Under the pieces are notes generated by a model. That model worked only from the letters and a program-made list of their open reading frames with translations. It did not search any database and was not told the DNA's origin. The translations under genes were made by a program, and so were the position numbers. 64,000 nucleotides of DNA from Micromonospora echinospora (GTDB taxonomy: Bacteria; Actinomycetota; Actinomycetes; Mycobacteriales; Micromonosporaceae): positions 6,837,501-6,901,500 of the forward strand of contig NZ_JACHJC010000001.1 in the NCBI RefSeq assembly GCF_014203425.1, in the 5' to 3' direction. The first letter of the stretch is position 1; each line of letters opens with the position of its first letter. This document shows positions 33,323 to 48,624 of the stretch, piece by piece.

Positions 33323-33691
33323 TCAGTCGAAGTTCGGCGCGAAGTCGTGGCCGAACGAGCCGTCGGCGTACCGGACCACGCCGATCACCACTGCCGCGAC
33401 GACCGCGGCCGCGGTCAGCACCAGCCCGGCCCGCGCCATCTGCTCGCCGCGCCGCAGCCAGTCGCCGCCGGTGAGATAACCACCCGACGCGTACGCCTCG
33501 CGGCGCGCCTGCCGGGCCAGCGTGAGCGCGATCGTCGCCGGCACCGCACCGCCGACGAACAGGCCGGTGAGCGCGCCGATCAGGCCGAGCGCGAAGACCG
33601 CCCGGGCCTTGGTGGAGCGGACCGGCTCCGGGTCGTACGGATGGCGGTGCCCCTGCGGCACGACGGGCGCCGGCCCGGGCACTGTCGTCAT
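33323..33691 (-). CDS. Small two-pass membrane protein
   Basis: A 122-residue protein with a Pro-rich N terminus and two predicted membrane segments (AVFALGLIGALTGLFVGGAV and VLTAAAVVAAVVIGVVRY), separated by an Arg/Ala-rich loop that includes LARQARREAYASGGYLTGGD. The pattern resembles its neighbour at 32.6-33.2 kb and other DUF4190-like proteins, so the pair may be distantly related. Function unknown. Same strand as rpoC, just after its terminator. Confidence 0.75.
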   Translation of the reverse strand: MTTVPGPAPVVPQGHRHPYDPEPVRSTKARAVFALGLIGALTGLFVGGAVPATIALTLARQARREAYASGGYLTGGDWLRRGEQMARAGLVLTAAAVVAAVVIGVVRYADGSFGHDFAPNFD

Positions 33692-33744
33692 GCCTCCATC
33701 ATGCCCCGAACCGGTTCCCCGGTCCCGGCAAGCCGGCCCGGACG

Positions 33745-33780
33745 CGACGAGGCCCCCGGCTGCTGCCGGGGGCCTCGTCG
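33745..33780 (-). terminator. rpoC terminator
   Basis: A 16-bp perfect stem (cgacgaggcccccggc / gccgggggcctcgtcg) with a 4-nt loop, 11 nt after the rpoC stop. It is among the strongest hairpins in the window and probably ends the rpoB-rpoC transcript. No T run. Confidence 0.85.
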
Positions 33781-33791
33781 TTTCCTACTGC

Positions 33792-37679
<3,888 letters not shown>

Positions 37680-37724
37680 TATGTCCCCTATGTCGTCGTC
37701 TGTACTGCTAGCTAACGGGCGGAA

Positions 37725-37750
37725 CCGGGGGCCGGCGAACCGGCCCCCGG
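37725..37750 (-). terminator. Intercistronic hairpin between rpoB and rpoC
   Basis: An 11-bp perfect stem (ccgggggccgg / ccggcccccgg) whose minus-strand loop is TTCG, a stable tetraloop. It lies 8 nt after the rpoB stop. Since beta and beta' are needed in equal amounts, a stabilising or processing role is more likely than termination. Confidence 0.6.
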
Positions 37751-37758
37751 ATCACGCC

Positions 37759-41190
<3,432 letters not shown>

Positions 41191-41317
41191 GATGCGTCCT
41201 TCCGAGGACCGGTGCTGCAGAACGGCTGGTACGCGTGCACTCCAATGACCCCACCAGAAATATCCGTAAACGGACATTTCCGAGCAGGGGTCAAGTCGGA
41301 AGGCAGCGCAAACTAGC

Positions 41318-41346
41318 AGTGTAGCCGAGAGGCTAACCGCTGTCCA
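41318..41346 (-). promoter_or_regulatory. Predicted rpoB promoter
   Basis: Minus-strand -35 TGGACA (41341-41346), 17-bp spacer, -10 TACACT (41318-41323). Transcription from about 41310 would leave a ~120-nt leader before the TTG start. This separates rpoBC from the rplJL transcript, which ends in a strong terminator upstream. Confidence 0.7.
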
Positions 41347-41670
41347 GCCCACCCCGCAGGTCGTCGCGGAACAAGCCCTGGGACCTCGGAAAACCGGGTC
41401 GTCCGGGCCGCTCGGAACGCGACGCTCCTGCCGGTCCGCTCGGGTGTTGCGGCGGCTGTGCTGCCGTTGCCATTACCCGAGAGGCGGCCGTTGCAAGCGC
41501 GGAAAGTCTTGCTGATGCCAGCGTGCCTGGCAGGCCGGTGCCGCGTCAAGGGCCGGTTACCGGTCGGGGTGTCTTTCCCACCGACGGGCTACCGACAGAC
41601 GTCACTGACCGGCCGGCACACGGGCCGTCGTACGCCCTGCTCACACCGCTGCCGTCCGGGACCACCAACA
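41347..41670. other. Non-coding spacer between rplL terminator and rpoB promoter
   Basis: I see no protein-like open frame, RNA gene or clear repeat in these 324 bases. The open frames present lack ribosome-binding sites and recognisable sequence. Further upstream activation sites for rpoB could lie here but are not identifiable by eye. Confidence 0.5.
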
Positions 41671-41708
41671 CGGCGGGCGGTGATCCGATTCCGGATCACC
41701 GCCCGCCG
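41671..41708 (-). terminator. rplL terminator
   Basis: A 17-bp perfect stem (cggcgggcggtgatccg / cggatcaccgcccgccg) with a 4-nt loop, 55 nt after the rplL stop. The symmetry is complete, so it could also work on the other strand, but no plus-strand gene is present. Confidence 0.85.
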
Positions 41709-41762
41709 CGACGCGGTGTGCCCCGGCTCACGTGAGCCGGACGCGCGTCAGGTGGAGCAAGG

Positions 41763-42152
41763 TCACTTCATGGTGACCTTGGCGCCCTCGCCCTCGAGCT
41801 TGGCCTTGGCCTTCTCGGCGGTCTCCTTGTTGACCTTCTCCAGGACGGCCTTCGGCGCGGCCTCGACCAGGTCCTTGGCCTCCTTGAGGCCCAGGCCGGT
41901 CAGCTCACGCACGACCTTGATGACCTGGATCTTCTTGCCACCGTCGGCGTCGAGGACGACGTCGAACTCGTCCTTCTCCTCCTCGGCCGGGGCGGCGGCG
42001 CCGCCGGCGGCCGGGGCACCCGCGGCCACGGCGACCGGAGCGGCCGCGGTGACCTCGAAGGTCTCCTCGAACTGCTTCACGAACTCGGAGAGCTCGATCA
42101 GCGTCATCTCCTTGAACGCGTCGAGCAGCTCGTCAGTGCTGAGCTTCGCCAT
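41763..42152 (-). CDS. rplL: 50S ribosomal protein L7/L12
   Basis: The 129-residue stalk protein that recruits translation GTPases. The N-terminal dimerisation helix pair ([20 protein letters not shown]) is followed by an Ala/Gly/Pro hinge ([19 protein letters not shown]) and the C-terminal factor-binding domain ([24 protein letters not shown], [16 protein letters not shown]). It follows rplJ by 53 nt in the normal L10-L12 order and ends before a strong terminator. Confidence 0.98.
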   Translation of the reverse strand: MAKLSTDELLDAFKEMTLIELSEFVKQFEETFEVTAAAPVAVAAGAPAAGGAAAPAEEEKDEFDVVLDADGGKKIQVIKVVRELTGLGLKEAKDLVEAAPKAVLEKVNKETAEKAKAKLEGEGAKVTMK

Positions 42153-42205
42153 GTCTGGCGTCCTTTCTAAACGTGAAAACTAAGAATGTGGTGCGCCGGG
42201 TGGCC

Positions 42206-42754
42206 TCAGGCCGCCTCGGCGCCCTCCTGCTCGCGCTTCTTGTCCGCCAGGGCGGCCGCCGCGCGGGCGGCCTTGGAGAGCGGCGCCTGGAACAGGGCCG
42301 CGGCCTTGCTCAGGTTGCCCTTCATCGCGCCGGCCAGCTTGGCCAGCAGCACCTCGCGGGACTCCAGGTCGGCGAGCTTCGTGACCTCGGCCGCGGAAAT
42401 GGCCTTGCCCTCGAAGACACCGCCCTTGATGACGAGCTTCGGGTTGGCCTTCGCGAAGTCGCGAAGGCCCTTCGCCGCCTCGACGACGTCGCCCGAAACG
42501 AAAGTCAGCGCGGTAGGACCGGAGAACAGCTCGTCGAGGCCGGAGATGCCCGCATCGGCCGCGGCACGCTTGGCAAGCGTGTTCTTCGCGACCATGTAGC
42601 TGGTCTCCTTGCCGAGCGAGCGCCGCAGCTGGGTGAGCTGCGAAACCGTGAGCCCGCGGTACTCGGTGAGCACCGTCGCTCCCGCGTTGCGGAAGCTCTC
42701 GGTCAGCTCGGCGACGGCCGTGGCCTTGTCGGCCCGGATCGGCTTGTCCGCCAT
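42206..42754 (-). CDS. rplJ: 50S ribosomal protein L10
   Basis: L10 anchors L12 dimers to 23S rRNA and in many bacteria represses its own operon through a leader RNA. The 182-residue protein has the rRNA-binding N-terminal domain ([31 protein letters not shown]) and C-terminal helices for L12 binding, ending in an Ala/Lys/Glu tail. It is preceded by a ~250-nt leader with an internal terminator-like hairpin and an identifiable promoter. Confidence 0.98.
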   Translation of the reverse strand: MADKPIRADKATAVAELTESFRNAGATVLTEYRGLTVSQLTQLRRSLGKETSYMVAKNTLAKRAAADAGISGLDELFSGPTALTFVSGDVVEAAKGLRDFAKANPKLVIKGGVFEGKAISAAEVTKLADLESREVLLAKLAGAMKGNLSKAAALFQAPLSKAARAAAALADKKREQEGAEAA

Positions 42755-42837
42755 GTCCCTCCTCTCTCGTTACTCGGAGCTGGTACGCCGGCGACGAGCC
42801 AGGGCTCGGCGACGGCGGCGGAGGCGTCACGACAACG

Positions 42838-42866
42838 AAAAAGCCCCGGCGCAGGGCGCGCGGGGC
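42838..42866 (-). terminator. Terminator-like hairpin with T run inside the rplJ leader
   Basis: On the minus strand GCCCCG-cgcgccctgcgc-CGGGGC is followed directly by TTTTT, the only clear stem-plus-T-run I found in the window. The stem extends inward through a gcgc/gcgc pairing. It lies 84 nt upstream of rplJ and downstream of the predicted promoter, so it may act as an attenuator. It could alternatively end transcripts of the upstream ABC transporter genes. Confidence 0.7.
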
Positions 42867-43011
42867 GAGGGCCGGCGGCACTGGCACAGTCGGCGGACCG
42901 TGCATGACACCGAATTACGCTTACCGCCCTGCGCGGGTCGCCCGTCGTCGCGGAACCTTCGACCGTGCCGGAGCACGGTGACCAGCGGTCTCTGGGTGGA
43001 ACTACCGCCCC

Positions 43012-43040
43012 AGGTTACGCGACCGGGACCGGAGCGCCAA
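43012..43040 (-). promoter_or_regulatory. Predicted rplJ-rplL promoter
   Basis: Minus-strand -35 TTGGCG (43035-43040), 17-bp spacer, -10 TAACCT (43012-43017). It gives a leader of about 250 nt. The 317-nt gap 42755-43071 otherwise holds only leader structure and no gene. Confidence 0.6.
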
Positions 43041-43071
43041 ATCGCCCCCGGGTGCGCCCGGTCACCGCGGC

Positions 43072-43761
43072 TCAGGCCCGGGTGCGGCGGGCCCAGGCGT
43101 AGCCGGTGAGCCCCACCGCCGCCCAGAGCGCCGCCCAGCCGGTGAGCAGCAGACCGGCGCCGGTGGCGACCGGCCCGGTGACCGCCCGCGCGGTCGCCAT
43201 GACCGGCGGGGCCAGCCACGGCGCGACCGAGCCGGAGAGCCCCAGCACCACCACCCCGACCGCACCGGTGACCAGCACCGCCACCCCGTAGCCGGCGCTG
43301 CGGGTCACGGCCCGGCTGGCCAGCGCACCGAGCGCCACCGCCGCGGGCAGGGCGAGCAGGTGCGCCCAGAGCCCGAGCGCCACCCCCACCAGGGCCGGCC
43401 GCTCCCCCGGCCCGGCGGCCGCTGTCACCCCGCCGAGCGGCCACGGCAGCGCCAGCGCGACCACCACCACGGCGAGCCCGGCCACCAGCGCGGCGAGCAG
43501 CCCGGCCGCCCGCTCCCGGGCCGGGCCGGCCACCACCCGGGCCAGCCGACGCTGCACGTCGGGCTCGACGTCCAGCAGGATCTTGGTCTGCCAGGCCAGC
43601 ACCGGGAACAGGACGACGGCGGAGACGCCGTAGGCCTCCGCCGGCCGGGCCCGGCCGGCGCCGTAGAGGACGCCCAGGACGAGCAGGCCGGCCAGCACCG
43701 GCGCCAGCGCCCGTCCGGTACGCAGGAACCCGGCCAGCCGCAGCCGGACCAGCGCGATCAC
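43072..43761 (-). CDS. ABC transporter membrane subunit
   Basis: A 229-residue polytopic membrane protein with about six hydrophobic segments (for example LAPVLAGLLVLGVLYGAG, AALVAGLAVVVVALALPWPL, GYGVAVLVTGAVGVVVLGL). No enzyme motifs are visible. Its start overlaps the stop of the adjacent ATP-binding protein gene by 4 nt, so they form one transporter. Substrate unknown; the pairing suggests an exporter. Unusually placed between rplA and rplJ. Confidence 0.8.
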   Translation of the reverse strand: MIALVRLRLAGFLRTGRALAPVLAGLLVLGVLYGAGRARPAEAYGVSAVVLFPVLAWQTKILLDVEPDVQRRLARVVAGPARERAAGLLAALVAGLAVVVVALALPWPLGGVTAAAGPGERPALVGVALGLWAHLLALPAAVALGALASRAVTRSAGYGVAVLVTGAVGVVVLGLSGSVAPWLAPPVMATARAVTGPVATGAGLLLTGWAALWAAVGLTGYAWARRTRA

Positions 43762-44573
43762 CGGGCCACCTCCGGCGCCGGCCCGGGGCGGCCGGAGTCC
43801 TCGGCCTCGGCGCCGACCGGGTGCGTGGCCGGGGGCGGGACGGCGTGCTCGCGTACCCGGAGGATCTGGTGGCCGTCGGCGCGCAGGCGGGCGACGGCGG
43901 CGGCCAGCCCGGCGGCCGGCACCGCCAGCTCGACCACGGCGACGGCCGCTCCGGCGGACGGCGCCTGCTCGGTCACCGTGCCGTCGGTGACCGACCAGTG
44001 CCGGGCGCCGGGCAGCCGGACGGTCTCGCCCCGGTGGTCGCTGACGAGTACGGCGCCGCCGGCGGCCAGCACCTCGCCGATGATCTCGGGGACCGACTCA
44101 CGGGCGGTGGCGTCCAGCCCTTCCCAGGGTTCGTCGAGCACCAGCAGGCCGGGCGGGCGCAGCAGCGCCTGCGCCAGGCCGACCTTCTGCGCGGTGCCCT
44201 TGGACAGCCGGGGCAGGCGGACGTCGTGGAACCGGGCCAGGCCGAGGCGCTCGACCCAGTGGCGCACCGCCCGGTCGGCGGCCGGAGCACGGAGACCGGC
44301 GACGCGGCCCATCGCGGTCAGGTAGGCCTCGACGGTGAACGGCTGGTCGGCGGGGAAGCGCTCCGGCACCCAGCCGACGACCGGCGGCCGGTCGGCGACC
44401 CGGCCCCGGGTCGGGCGCAGCACCCCGGCGGCGAGCTGGAGCAACGTGGACTTGCCGGCCCCGTTGCGGCCGAGCACGACAGCGACCTCGCCCGGATCCA
44501 TGGCGACGTCGACCTGCCGCAGCACCCACGGGCCGTGCCGGTGATAGCGGAACCACGCGCCGTCGAGCCGCAT
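43758..44573 (-). CDS. ABC transporter ATP-binding protein
   Basis: A 271-residue ATPase with Walker A GRNGAGKSTLL, signature LSKGTAQKVGLAQAL and Walker B LLVLDEPWEGLD, the pattern of DrrA/CcmA-type exporters. The C-terminal ~60 residues (about VVELAVPAAGLAAAVARLRA) are a Val/Ala-rich accessory domain common to such exporters. ATG 44573 (MRLDGAWFRYHRHG) is preferred to one six codons upstream. It overlaps the permease gene and lies after the rplA terminator. Confidence 0.9.
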   Translation of the reverse strand: MRLDGAWFRYHRHGPWVLRQVDVAMDPGEVAVVLGRNGAGKSTLLQLAAGVLRPTRGRVADRPPVVGWVPERFPADQPFTVEAYLTAMGRVAGLRAPAADRAVRHWVERLGLARFHDVRLPRLSKGTAQKVGLAQALLRPPGLLVLDEPWEGLDATARESVPEIIGEVLAAGGAVLVSDHRGETVRLPGARHWSVTDGTVTEQAPSAGAAVAVVELAVPAAGLAAAVARLRADGHQILRVREHAVPPPATHPVGAEAEDSGRPGPAPEVAR

Positions 44574-44600
44574 GCGCCGAGACTGCCACAACGGACAGAC

Positions 44601-44640
44601 GAACGGGGCCCCGCCACGACCTGGTGGCGGAGCCCCGTTC
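44601..44640 (-). terminator. rplA terminator
   Basis: A 17-bp stem (gaacggggc...ccgccac / gtggcgg...gccccgttc) with a 6-nt loop, 15 nt after the rplA stop. The single irregular position is a U-G wobble on the minus strand and a mismatch on the plus strand, so it is tuned for the rplA direction. No T run. Confidence 0.85.
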
Positions 44641-44655
44641 GGGACGTGCTGGTGC

Positions 44656-45372
44656 TCAGGCCTCGGTCGAGGCCTCCTGCACGTTCTTCACGACCTTCGG
44701 GTCGACCGGGACGCCCGGGCCCATGGTGGTGGTGAGGGTGACCTTCTTGAGGTACGTGCCCTTGGCCGCGGACGGCTTGGCGCGCAGCACCTCGTCCAGC
44801 ACCGCGGCGTAGTTGTCGACCAGCTGGGCCTCGGAGAACGAGGCCTTGCCGATGATCAGGTGCAGGTTGGAGTGCTTGTCCACCCGGAAGGTGATCTTGC
44901 CGCCCTTGATGTCCGAGACGGCCTTGGTGACGTCCATGGTCACGGTGCCGGTCTTCGGGTTCGGCATCAGACCGCGCGGGCCCAGGATCCGCGCGATCCG
45001 GCCGATCTTGGCCATCTGGTCGGGCGTGGCGATCGCCGCGTCGAAGTCCAGCCAACCGCCCTGGATTCGGGCGACGAGTTCGTCGGTGCCCACCTCGTCC
45101 GCACCCGCGGCGACGGCCTCCTCGGCCTTCGCGCCGGCGGCGAAGACGATCACGCGGGCGGTCTTACCGGTGCCGTGCGGCAGGTTGACCGTGCCGCGGA
45201 CCATCTGGTCCGCCTTGCGGGGGTCGACGCCGAGGCGCATCGCGACCTCGACCGTGGCGTCGAACTTGACGTTCGTGGTCTCCTTGGCCAGCTTGACGGC
45301 CTCGACCGGGGTGTAGAGCTTCGACCGGTCGATGACGTCCGCGGCCTTGCGGTAGCTCTTGCTGCGCTGCAT
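44656..45372 (-). CDS. rplA: 50S ribosomal protein L1
   Basis: L1 forms the mobile stalk that guides deacylated tRNA out of the E site and can repress its own operon. The 238-residue protein reads [20 protein letters not shown] and shows [20 protein letters not shown] and [18 protein letters not shown] 45372 was chosen; an in-frame upstream extension of 18 codons is Arg/Pro-rich and not family-like. It follows rplK by 84 nt and ends before a strong terminator. Confidence 0.98.
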   Translation of the reverse strand: MQRSKSYRKAADVIDRSKLYTPVEAVKLAKETTNVKFDATVEVAMRLGVDPRKADQMVRGTVNLPHGTGKTARVIVFAAGAKAEEAVAAGADEVGTDELVARIQGGWLDFDAAIATPDQMAKIGRIARILGPRGLMPNPKTGTVTMDVTKAVSDIKGGKITFRVDKHSNLHLIIGKASFSEAQLVDNYAAVLDEVLRAKPSAAKGTYLKKVTLTTTMGPGVPVDPKVVKNVQEASTEA

Positions 45373-45456
45373 TTCTGGTGACTCCTGTGGTCTCTGGCGG
45401 GCGCGCGTCACTCGCGGCCCTCCCACGAACAGATCGGGTGGAGCGGGTGGCCGAGG

Positions 45457-45888
45457 TCAGTCGGCGACGGTCAGGCCCATCGACCGGGCGGTGCCGGCGA
45501 TGATCTTCTCGGCCTGGTCGATGTCGTTGGCGTTGAGGTCAGCCATCTTCTTCTCGGCGATCTCACGCAGCTGGGCGCGGGTGACCGAGCCGACCTTCTC
45601 CTTGTGCGGGACGCCCGAGCCCTTCTGCACGCCGGCGGCCTTGATCAGCAGCCGGGCGGCGGGCGGGGTCTTCAGCACGAAGGTGAACGTGCGGTCCTCG
45701 TAGACGCTGATCTCGGCGGGGACGACGTCGCCCCGCTGGGACTCGGTCTGCGCGTTGTAGGACTTGCAGAATTCCATGATGTTCACGCCGTGCTGGCCGA
45801 GCGCGGGGCCGACCGGCGGCGCCGGGGTGGCCTGGCCCGCCGGCAGCTGAAGCGTGAACGTCTTGACGAGCTTCTTCTTCGGAGGCAT
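45457..45888 (-). CDS. rplK: 50S ribosomal protein L11
   Basis: A 143-residue GTPase-associated-centre protein. The N-terminal thiostrepton-contacting region [20 protein letters not shown] is wild type, including the prolines, and the C-terminal rRNA-binding domain contains [20 protein letters not shown]. It lies 187 nt after nusG. A -10-like TACCCT at 45971-45976 (minus) lacks a good -35, so an internal promoter is only possible. Confidence 0.98.
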   Translation of the reverse strand: MPPKKKLVKTFTLQLPAGQATPAPPVGPALGQHGVNIMEFCKSYNAQTESQRGDVVPAEISVYEDRTFTFVLKTPPAARLLIKAAGVQKGSGVPHKEKVGSVTRAQLREIAEKKMADLNANDIDQAEKIIAGTARSMGLTVAD

Positions 45889-46028
45889 GTCTCTTCCTGG
45901 GGCTTGGAACTGGGATTCTCGCCGGTCCGCGGGCGCGCACGGTCAGCACGGTGCGGACAGCCGACGTTCTAGGGTAGCGCAGCCGTCGGCCACCCTCCGC
46001 GCCGAGGTCGGCTGGCGGCGAAACGGCG

Positions 46029-46065
46029 CACCGGCGGCCACCCCGGAGAGGGCGGGCCGCCGGTG
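46029..46065 (-). terminator. Hairpin after nusG
   Basis: caccggcggcc and ggccgccggtg form an 11-bp perfect stem with a 15-nt loop, starting 10 nt after the nusG stop. It may separate the secE-nusG message from rplK-rplA, or reduce read-through. Confidence 0.6.
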
Positions 46066-46075
46066 CCGACGTACG

Positions 46076-46798
46076 TCAGATCTTGGCGACCTGGTTGAAG
46101 TTCAGCTCGACCGGCGTCTCCCGGCCGAAGATCGACACCAGCACCTTGAGCTTCTGCTGATCGGCGTTGATCTCGCTGATCGTCGCCGGCAGCGACGCGA
46201 ACGCGCCGTCGGTGACGGTGACCGAGTCGCCGACCTCGAAGTCGAGGACCTTGACCTCGGGCTTGGCCTTCTTCTGCTCGGTCTCGACCGCCGGGGCCAG
46301 CCACTTGAGCACCTCGTCGAGGCTCAGCGGCGCCGGCCGGTCGGCCCGGTCGGTCGCGCCGACGAAGCCGGTGACCCCCGGGGTGTTCCGGACGCAGGAG
46401 TAGGACTCGGCGGTCAACTCCATCCGGACCAGGATGTAGCCCGGAAAGACCTTCGCCTGGACCTGCGACCGCTTGCCGTTCTTGACCTCGACCTCTTCCC
46501 GGGTCGGCACCTCGACCTGGTAGATGAAGTCCTCCATGTCGAGGGAGGTGATCCGGGTCTCGAGGTTGGTCTTGACCTTGTTCTCGTAGCCGGCGTACGA
46601 GTGCACCACGTACCAGTCGCCGGGCGCGTAGCGCAGCTTCTGGCGCAGCTCGGCGACCGGGTCGAAGTCCTCCTCCGGGGCCGGCTCGGTGGTCGGGAAC
46701 TCCGGCTCGCTGGCGGCCTCGACCGACTCGTTGTTGGCCGCCGTCGCCACCGCGGACTGCTCGTCCGGGGTTCCGGCGGTCTCGTCGTACTCAGGCAC
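46076..46798 (-). CDS. nusG: Transcription termination/antitermination protein NusG
   Basis: NusG links RNA polymerase to Rho or the ribosome. The 240-residue protein has an acidic ~55-residue N-terminal extension ([18 protein letters not shown]), the NGN domain ([33 protein letters not shown]) and a C-terminal KOW domain ([20 protein letters not shown]). Long acidic extensions are usual in actinobacteria. It follows secE by 35 nt. Confidence 0.98.
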   Translation of the reverse strand: MPEYDETAGTPDEQSAVATAANNESVEAASEPEFPTTEPAPEEDFDPVAELRQKLRYAPGDWYVVHSYAGYENKVKTNLETRITSLDMEDFIYQVEVPTREEVEVKNGKRSQVQAKVFPGYILVRMELTAESYSCVRNTPGVTGFVGATDRADRPAPLSLDEVLKWLAPAVETEQKKAKPEVKVLDFEVGDSVTVTDGAFASLPATISEINADQQKLKVLVSIFGRETPVELNFNQVAKI

Positions 46799-46833
46799 GC
46801 TCGCTCACTTCCGTCAGTATCGCTGTCCGCAGG

Positions 46834-47244
46834 TCAGCTGGACTCGCCGAAGACCCACAGCACCGCCTTGGCGAAGCCGTAGTCCAGGCCGGCCACGATC
46901 GCCAGCATCACCGCGACGAAGGTGACCACCACGGCGGTGTAGGTCAGCAGCTCCTTGCGGGTCGGCCAGATGACCTTACGCAGCTCTGCCACGACCTCGC
47001 GGAAGAACCGCGCGATGCGGGCGAACAGCCCGATCCGCTCGGTGTCCTTACGGGTCTTCCGGCCCTCGGCCGGCTCGGCCTGCGCCCGCTTACGGGTCGC
47101 GGTGCCGCCCCGGGAGACCGGCTCATCCGCGTCGGTGGCGTCGTCGTCGTCGGCCACGTCGTCGTCGGCCACGCCGTCGACGGTCGCGTCGTCGTTCAGA
47201 CGCTCGTCGCCGTCGTCCTCGCCGCGGCGCTTGCTCTTGGCCAC
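46834..47244 (-). CDS. secE: Preprotein translocase subunit SecE
   Basis: The 136-residue clamp subunit of the translocon. About 75 residues of highly acidic and basic low-complexity sequence (DDVADDDDATDADEP, then RKRAQAEPAEGRKTRKD) precede the conserved amphipathic helix and single membrane segment (ELRKVIWPTRKELLTYTAVV, VMLAIVAGLDYGFAKAVLW). It works with SecY, encoded at 16-17 kb. It is downstream of tRNA-Trp, with which it is probably co-transcribed. Confidence 0.96.
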   Translation of the reverse strand: MAKSKRRGEDDGDERLNDDATVDGVADDDVADDDDATDADEPVSRGGTATRKRAQAEPAEGRKTRKDTERIGLFARIARFFREVVAELRKVIWPTRKELLTYTAVVVTFVAVMLAIVAGLDYGFAKAVLWVFGESS

Positions 47245-47458
47245 TTCGCCCTCCGTGCGGGGTATGGGGTCGCACGCCGGGCGGCGTGCGCAGCGTGTTG
47301 GTCACGCCGGCCGGACCAACCGTCCCGCGACGGGCCGCGGCCGGCGGACCGGCCGGGAGGGCCCGAGCGCCTCGGAACCACCCCACCGGTGCCACCACCA
47401 CGGGCCGGACGCCGCCGGTGAGGGCGGCGCGACCCACGGAACGGTCAGGCCTGAGGCG

Positions 47459-47531
<73 letters not shown>

Positions 47532-47597
47532 GTGCGGCAACTCACCTCCACCCGGACACACAGTGCCGAGCGGGGGTCACTTGCCCCACGGCGGACC

Positions 47598-47627
47598 AGT
47601 GTACGGGTAGTCGTGCGACTTTCCCAA
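47598..47627 (-). promoter_or_regulatory. Predicted tRNA-Trp/secE/nusG promoter
   Basis: Minus-strand -35 TTGGGA (47622-47627), 18-bp spacer, -10 TACACT (47598-47603), about 65 nt upstream of the tRNA 5' end. The -10 is identical to those of rpoB and infA. Confidence 0.6.
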
Positions 47628-47658
47628 CCGGTCTGCCCCTCGCGCGTCGGGCGGGCCC

Positions 47659-48051
47659 TCAGCGCGCCGTGCGGATCAGTGCCCGGGCCTGCGACAGCAC
47701 CTTCTCACCCTGGCAGGTGGCGGTGATGTCGAGCCTGGTCAGGCCCTCTGCGGTGATCTCCTTGACCACTGCGGACACCTCGATCTCGGTGCCCTCGTCG
47801 GTGTCCGGGACGACCACCGGGCGGGTGAACCGGACGCCGAAGTCGACCACCGCGTCCGGCGCGCCGGCCCAGCCGGTCACCGCCCGGCCGACCAGGGCCA
47901 TGGTGAACATGCCGTGGGCGATGACGCCCGGCAGCCCCACGGCGGTGGCGACGCGGTCGCTCCAGTGGATCCGGTTGAAGTCGCCCGAGGCGCCCGCGTA
48001 GCGGACCAGGTCCGCGCGGGTCACCCGGTACGTCTGGGTGGGCAGCTCCAT
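47659..48051 (-). CDS. MaoC-type (R)-hydratase/dehydratase, HadB-like
   Basis: A 130-residue hot-dog-fold enzyme with the hydratase 2 motif in ASGDFNRIHWSD, in which the Asp and His of the D-x4-H pattern are catalytic in the family. It would act on enoyl-thioesters. It is the catalytic-type partner of the adjacent HadA-like gene, 4 nt away. In mycobacteria this locus encodes FAS-II dehydratases for mycolic acids. A third subunit (hadC) is absent here, and nothing in the window suggests mycolate synthesis, so the substrate is uncertain. Confidence 0.88.
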   Translation of the reverse strand: MELPTQTYRVTRADLVRYAGASGDFNRIHWSDRVATAVGLPGVIAHGMFTMALVGRAVTGWAGAPDAVVDFGVRFTRPVVVPDTDEGTEIEVSAVVKEITAEGLTRLDITATCQGEKVLSQARALIRTAR

Positions 48052-48055
48052 GTCC

Positions 48056-48502
48056 TCAGGCCTCCCCGCGTACGACGATCTTGGACCAGACGGCGACCAC
48101 CGGCTCGCCGTCCACCGTGCTCACATCGGTGCGGGTGGTCAGGAAACCGTGCCCGCCCCGGCTGGTGACCTCTTCGATGGTGCTCACGCACACCAGCTCG
48201 TCCCCGGCCACCACCGGCCGGGTGTACGCGAACCGCTGGTCGCCGTGCACCACACGGCTGTAGTCGACGCCGAGCGCCGGGTCCTCGACGATCTGCCGGC
48301 TCGCGGCCATCGTGACGACCACCGGGAACGTCGGCGGGGCCACCACGTCGGGGTGGCCGAGCGACCGGGCCGCCTCCGGGTCGTGGTGGGCCGGGTCGGT
48401 CGCGCCGATGGCGGTGGCGAACTCGCGGATCTTTTCTCGGCCCACCTGGTAGGGGGCGGTCGGCGGGTACGTCCGGCCGACGAAGGACGGGTCCAGGGAC
48501 AT
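48056..48502 (-). CDS. MaoC N-terminal-like dehydratase subunit, HadA-like
   Basis: A 148-residue protein of the UPF0336/HadA family: MSLDPSFVGRTYPPTAPYQV, EFATAIGATDPAHHDPEAAR and APPTFPVVVTMAA. In the mycobacterial complex HadA stabilises the dimer and binds substrate while HadB is catalytic. ATG 48502 is preferred to an in-frame start 21 codons upstream that lies in the terminator. It is immediately followed by the HadB-like gene. Confidence 0.88.
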   Translation of the reverse strand: MSLDPSFVGRTYPPTAPYQVGREKIREFATAIGATDPAHHDPEAARSLGHPDVVAPPTFPVVVTMAASRQIVEDPALGVDYSRVVHGDQRFAYTRPVVAGDELVCVSTIEEVTSRGGHGFLTTRTDVSTVDGEPVVAVWSKIVVRGEA

Positions 48503-48526
48503 GTCGCCGAACCTACACGCAAAACA

Positions 48527-48587
48527 CGAACGCCGATCCGCCCGGTCGGGCGGCCCGGAGGTCACCCGTCAGGTGGATCGGCGTTCG
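48527..48587 (-). terminator. rpmG terminator
   Basis: A 13-bp perfect outer stem (cgaacgccgatcc / ggatcggcgttcg) encloses a second hairpin (GCCGCCC-GACC-GGGCGG on the minus strand). It begins 38 nt after the rpmG stop and is followed by TGTTTTGCG, a mild T-rich tail. It separates rpmG from hadA, which must therefore be transcribed by read-through or another promoter. Confidence 0.75.
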
Positions 48588-48624
48588 AGAAAAGCTGGTG
48601 CGGACCGGCAGCGCCGGTCGCGGG

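Noticed and set aside
45457..45888. Possible thiostrepton-resistance change in L11
   Set aside because: The proline-rich N-terminal loop [13 protein letters not shown] is unaltered.
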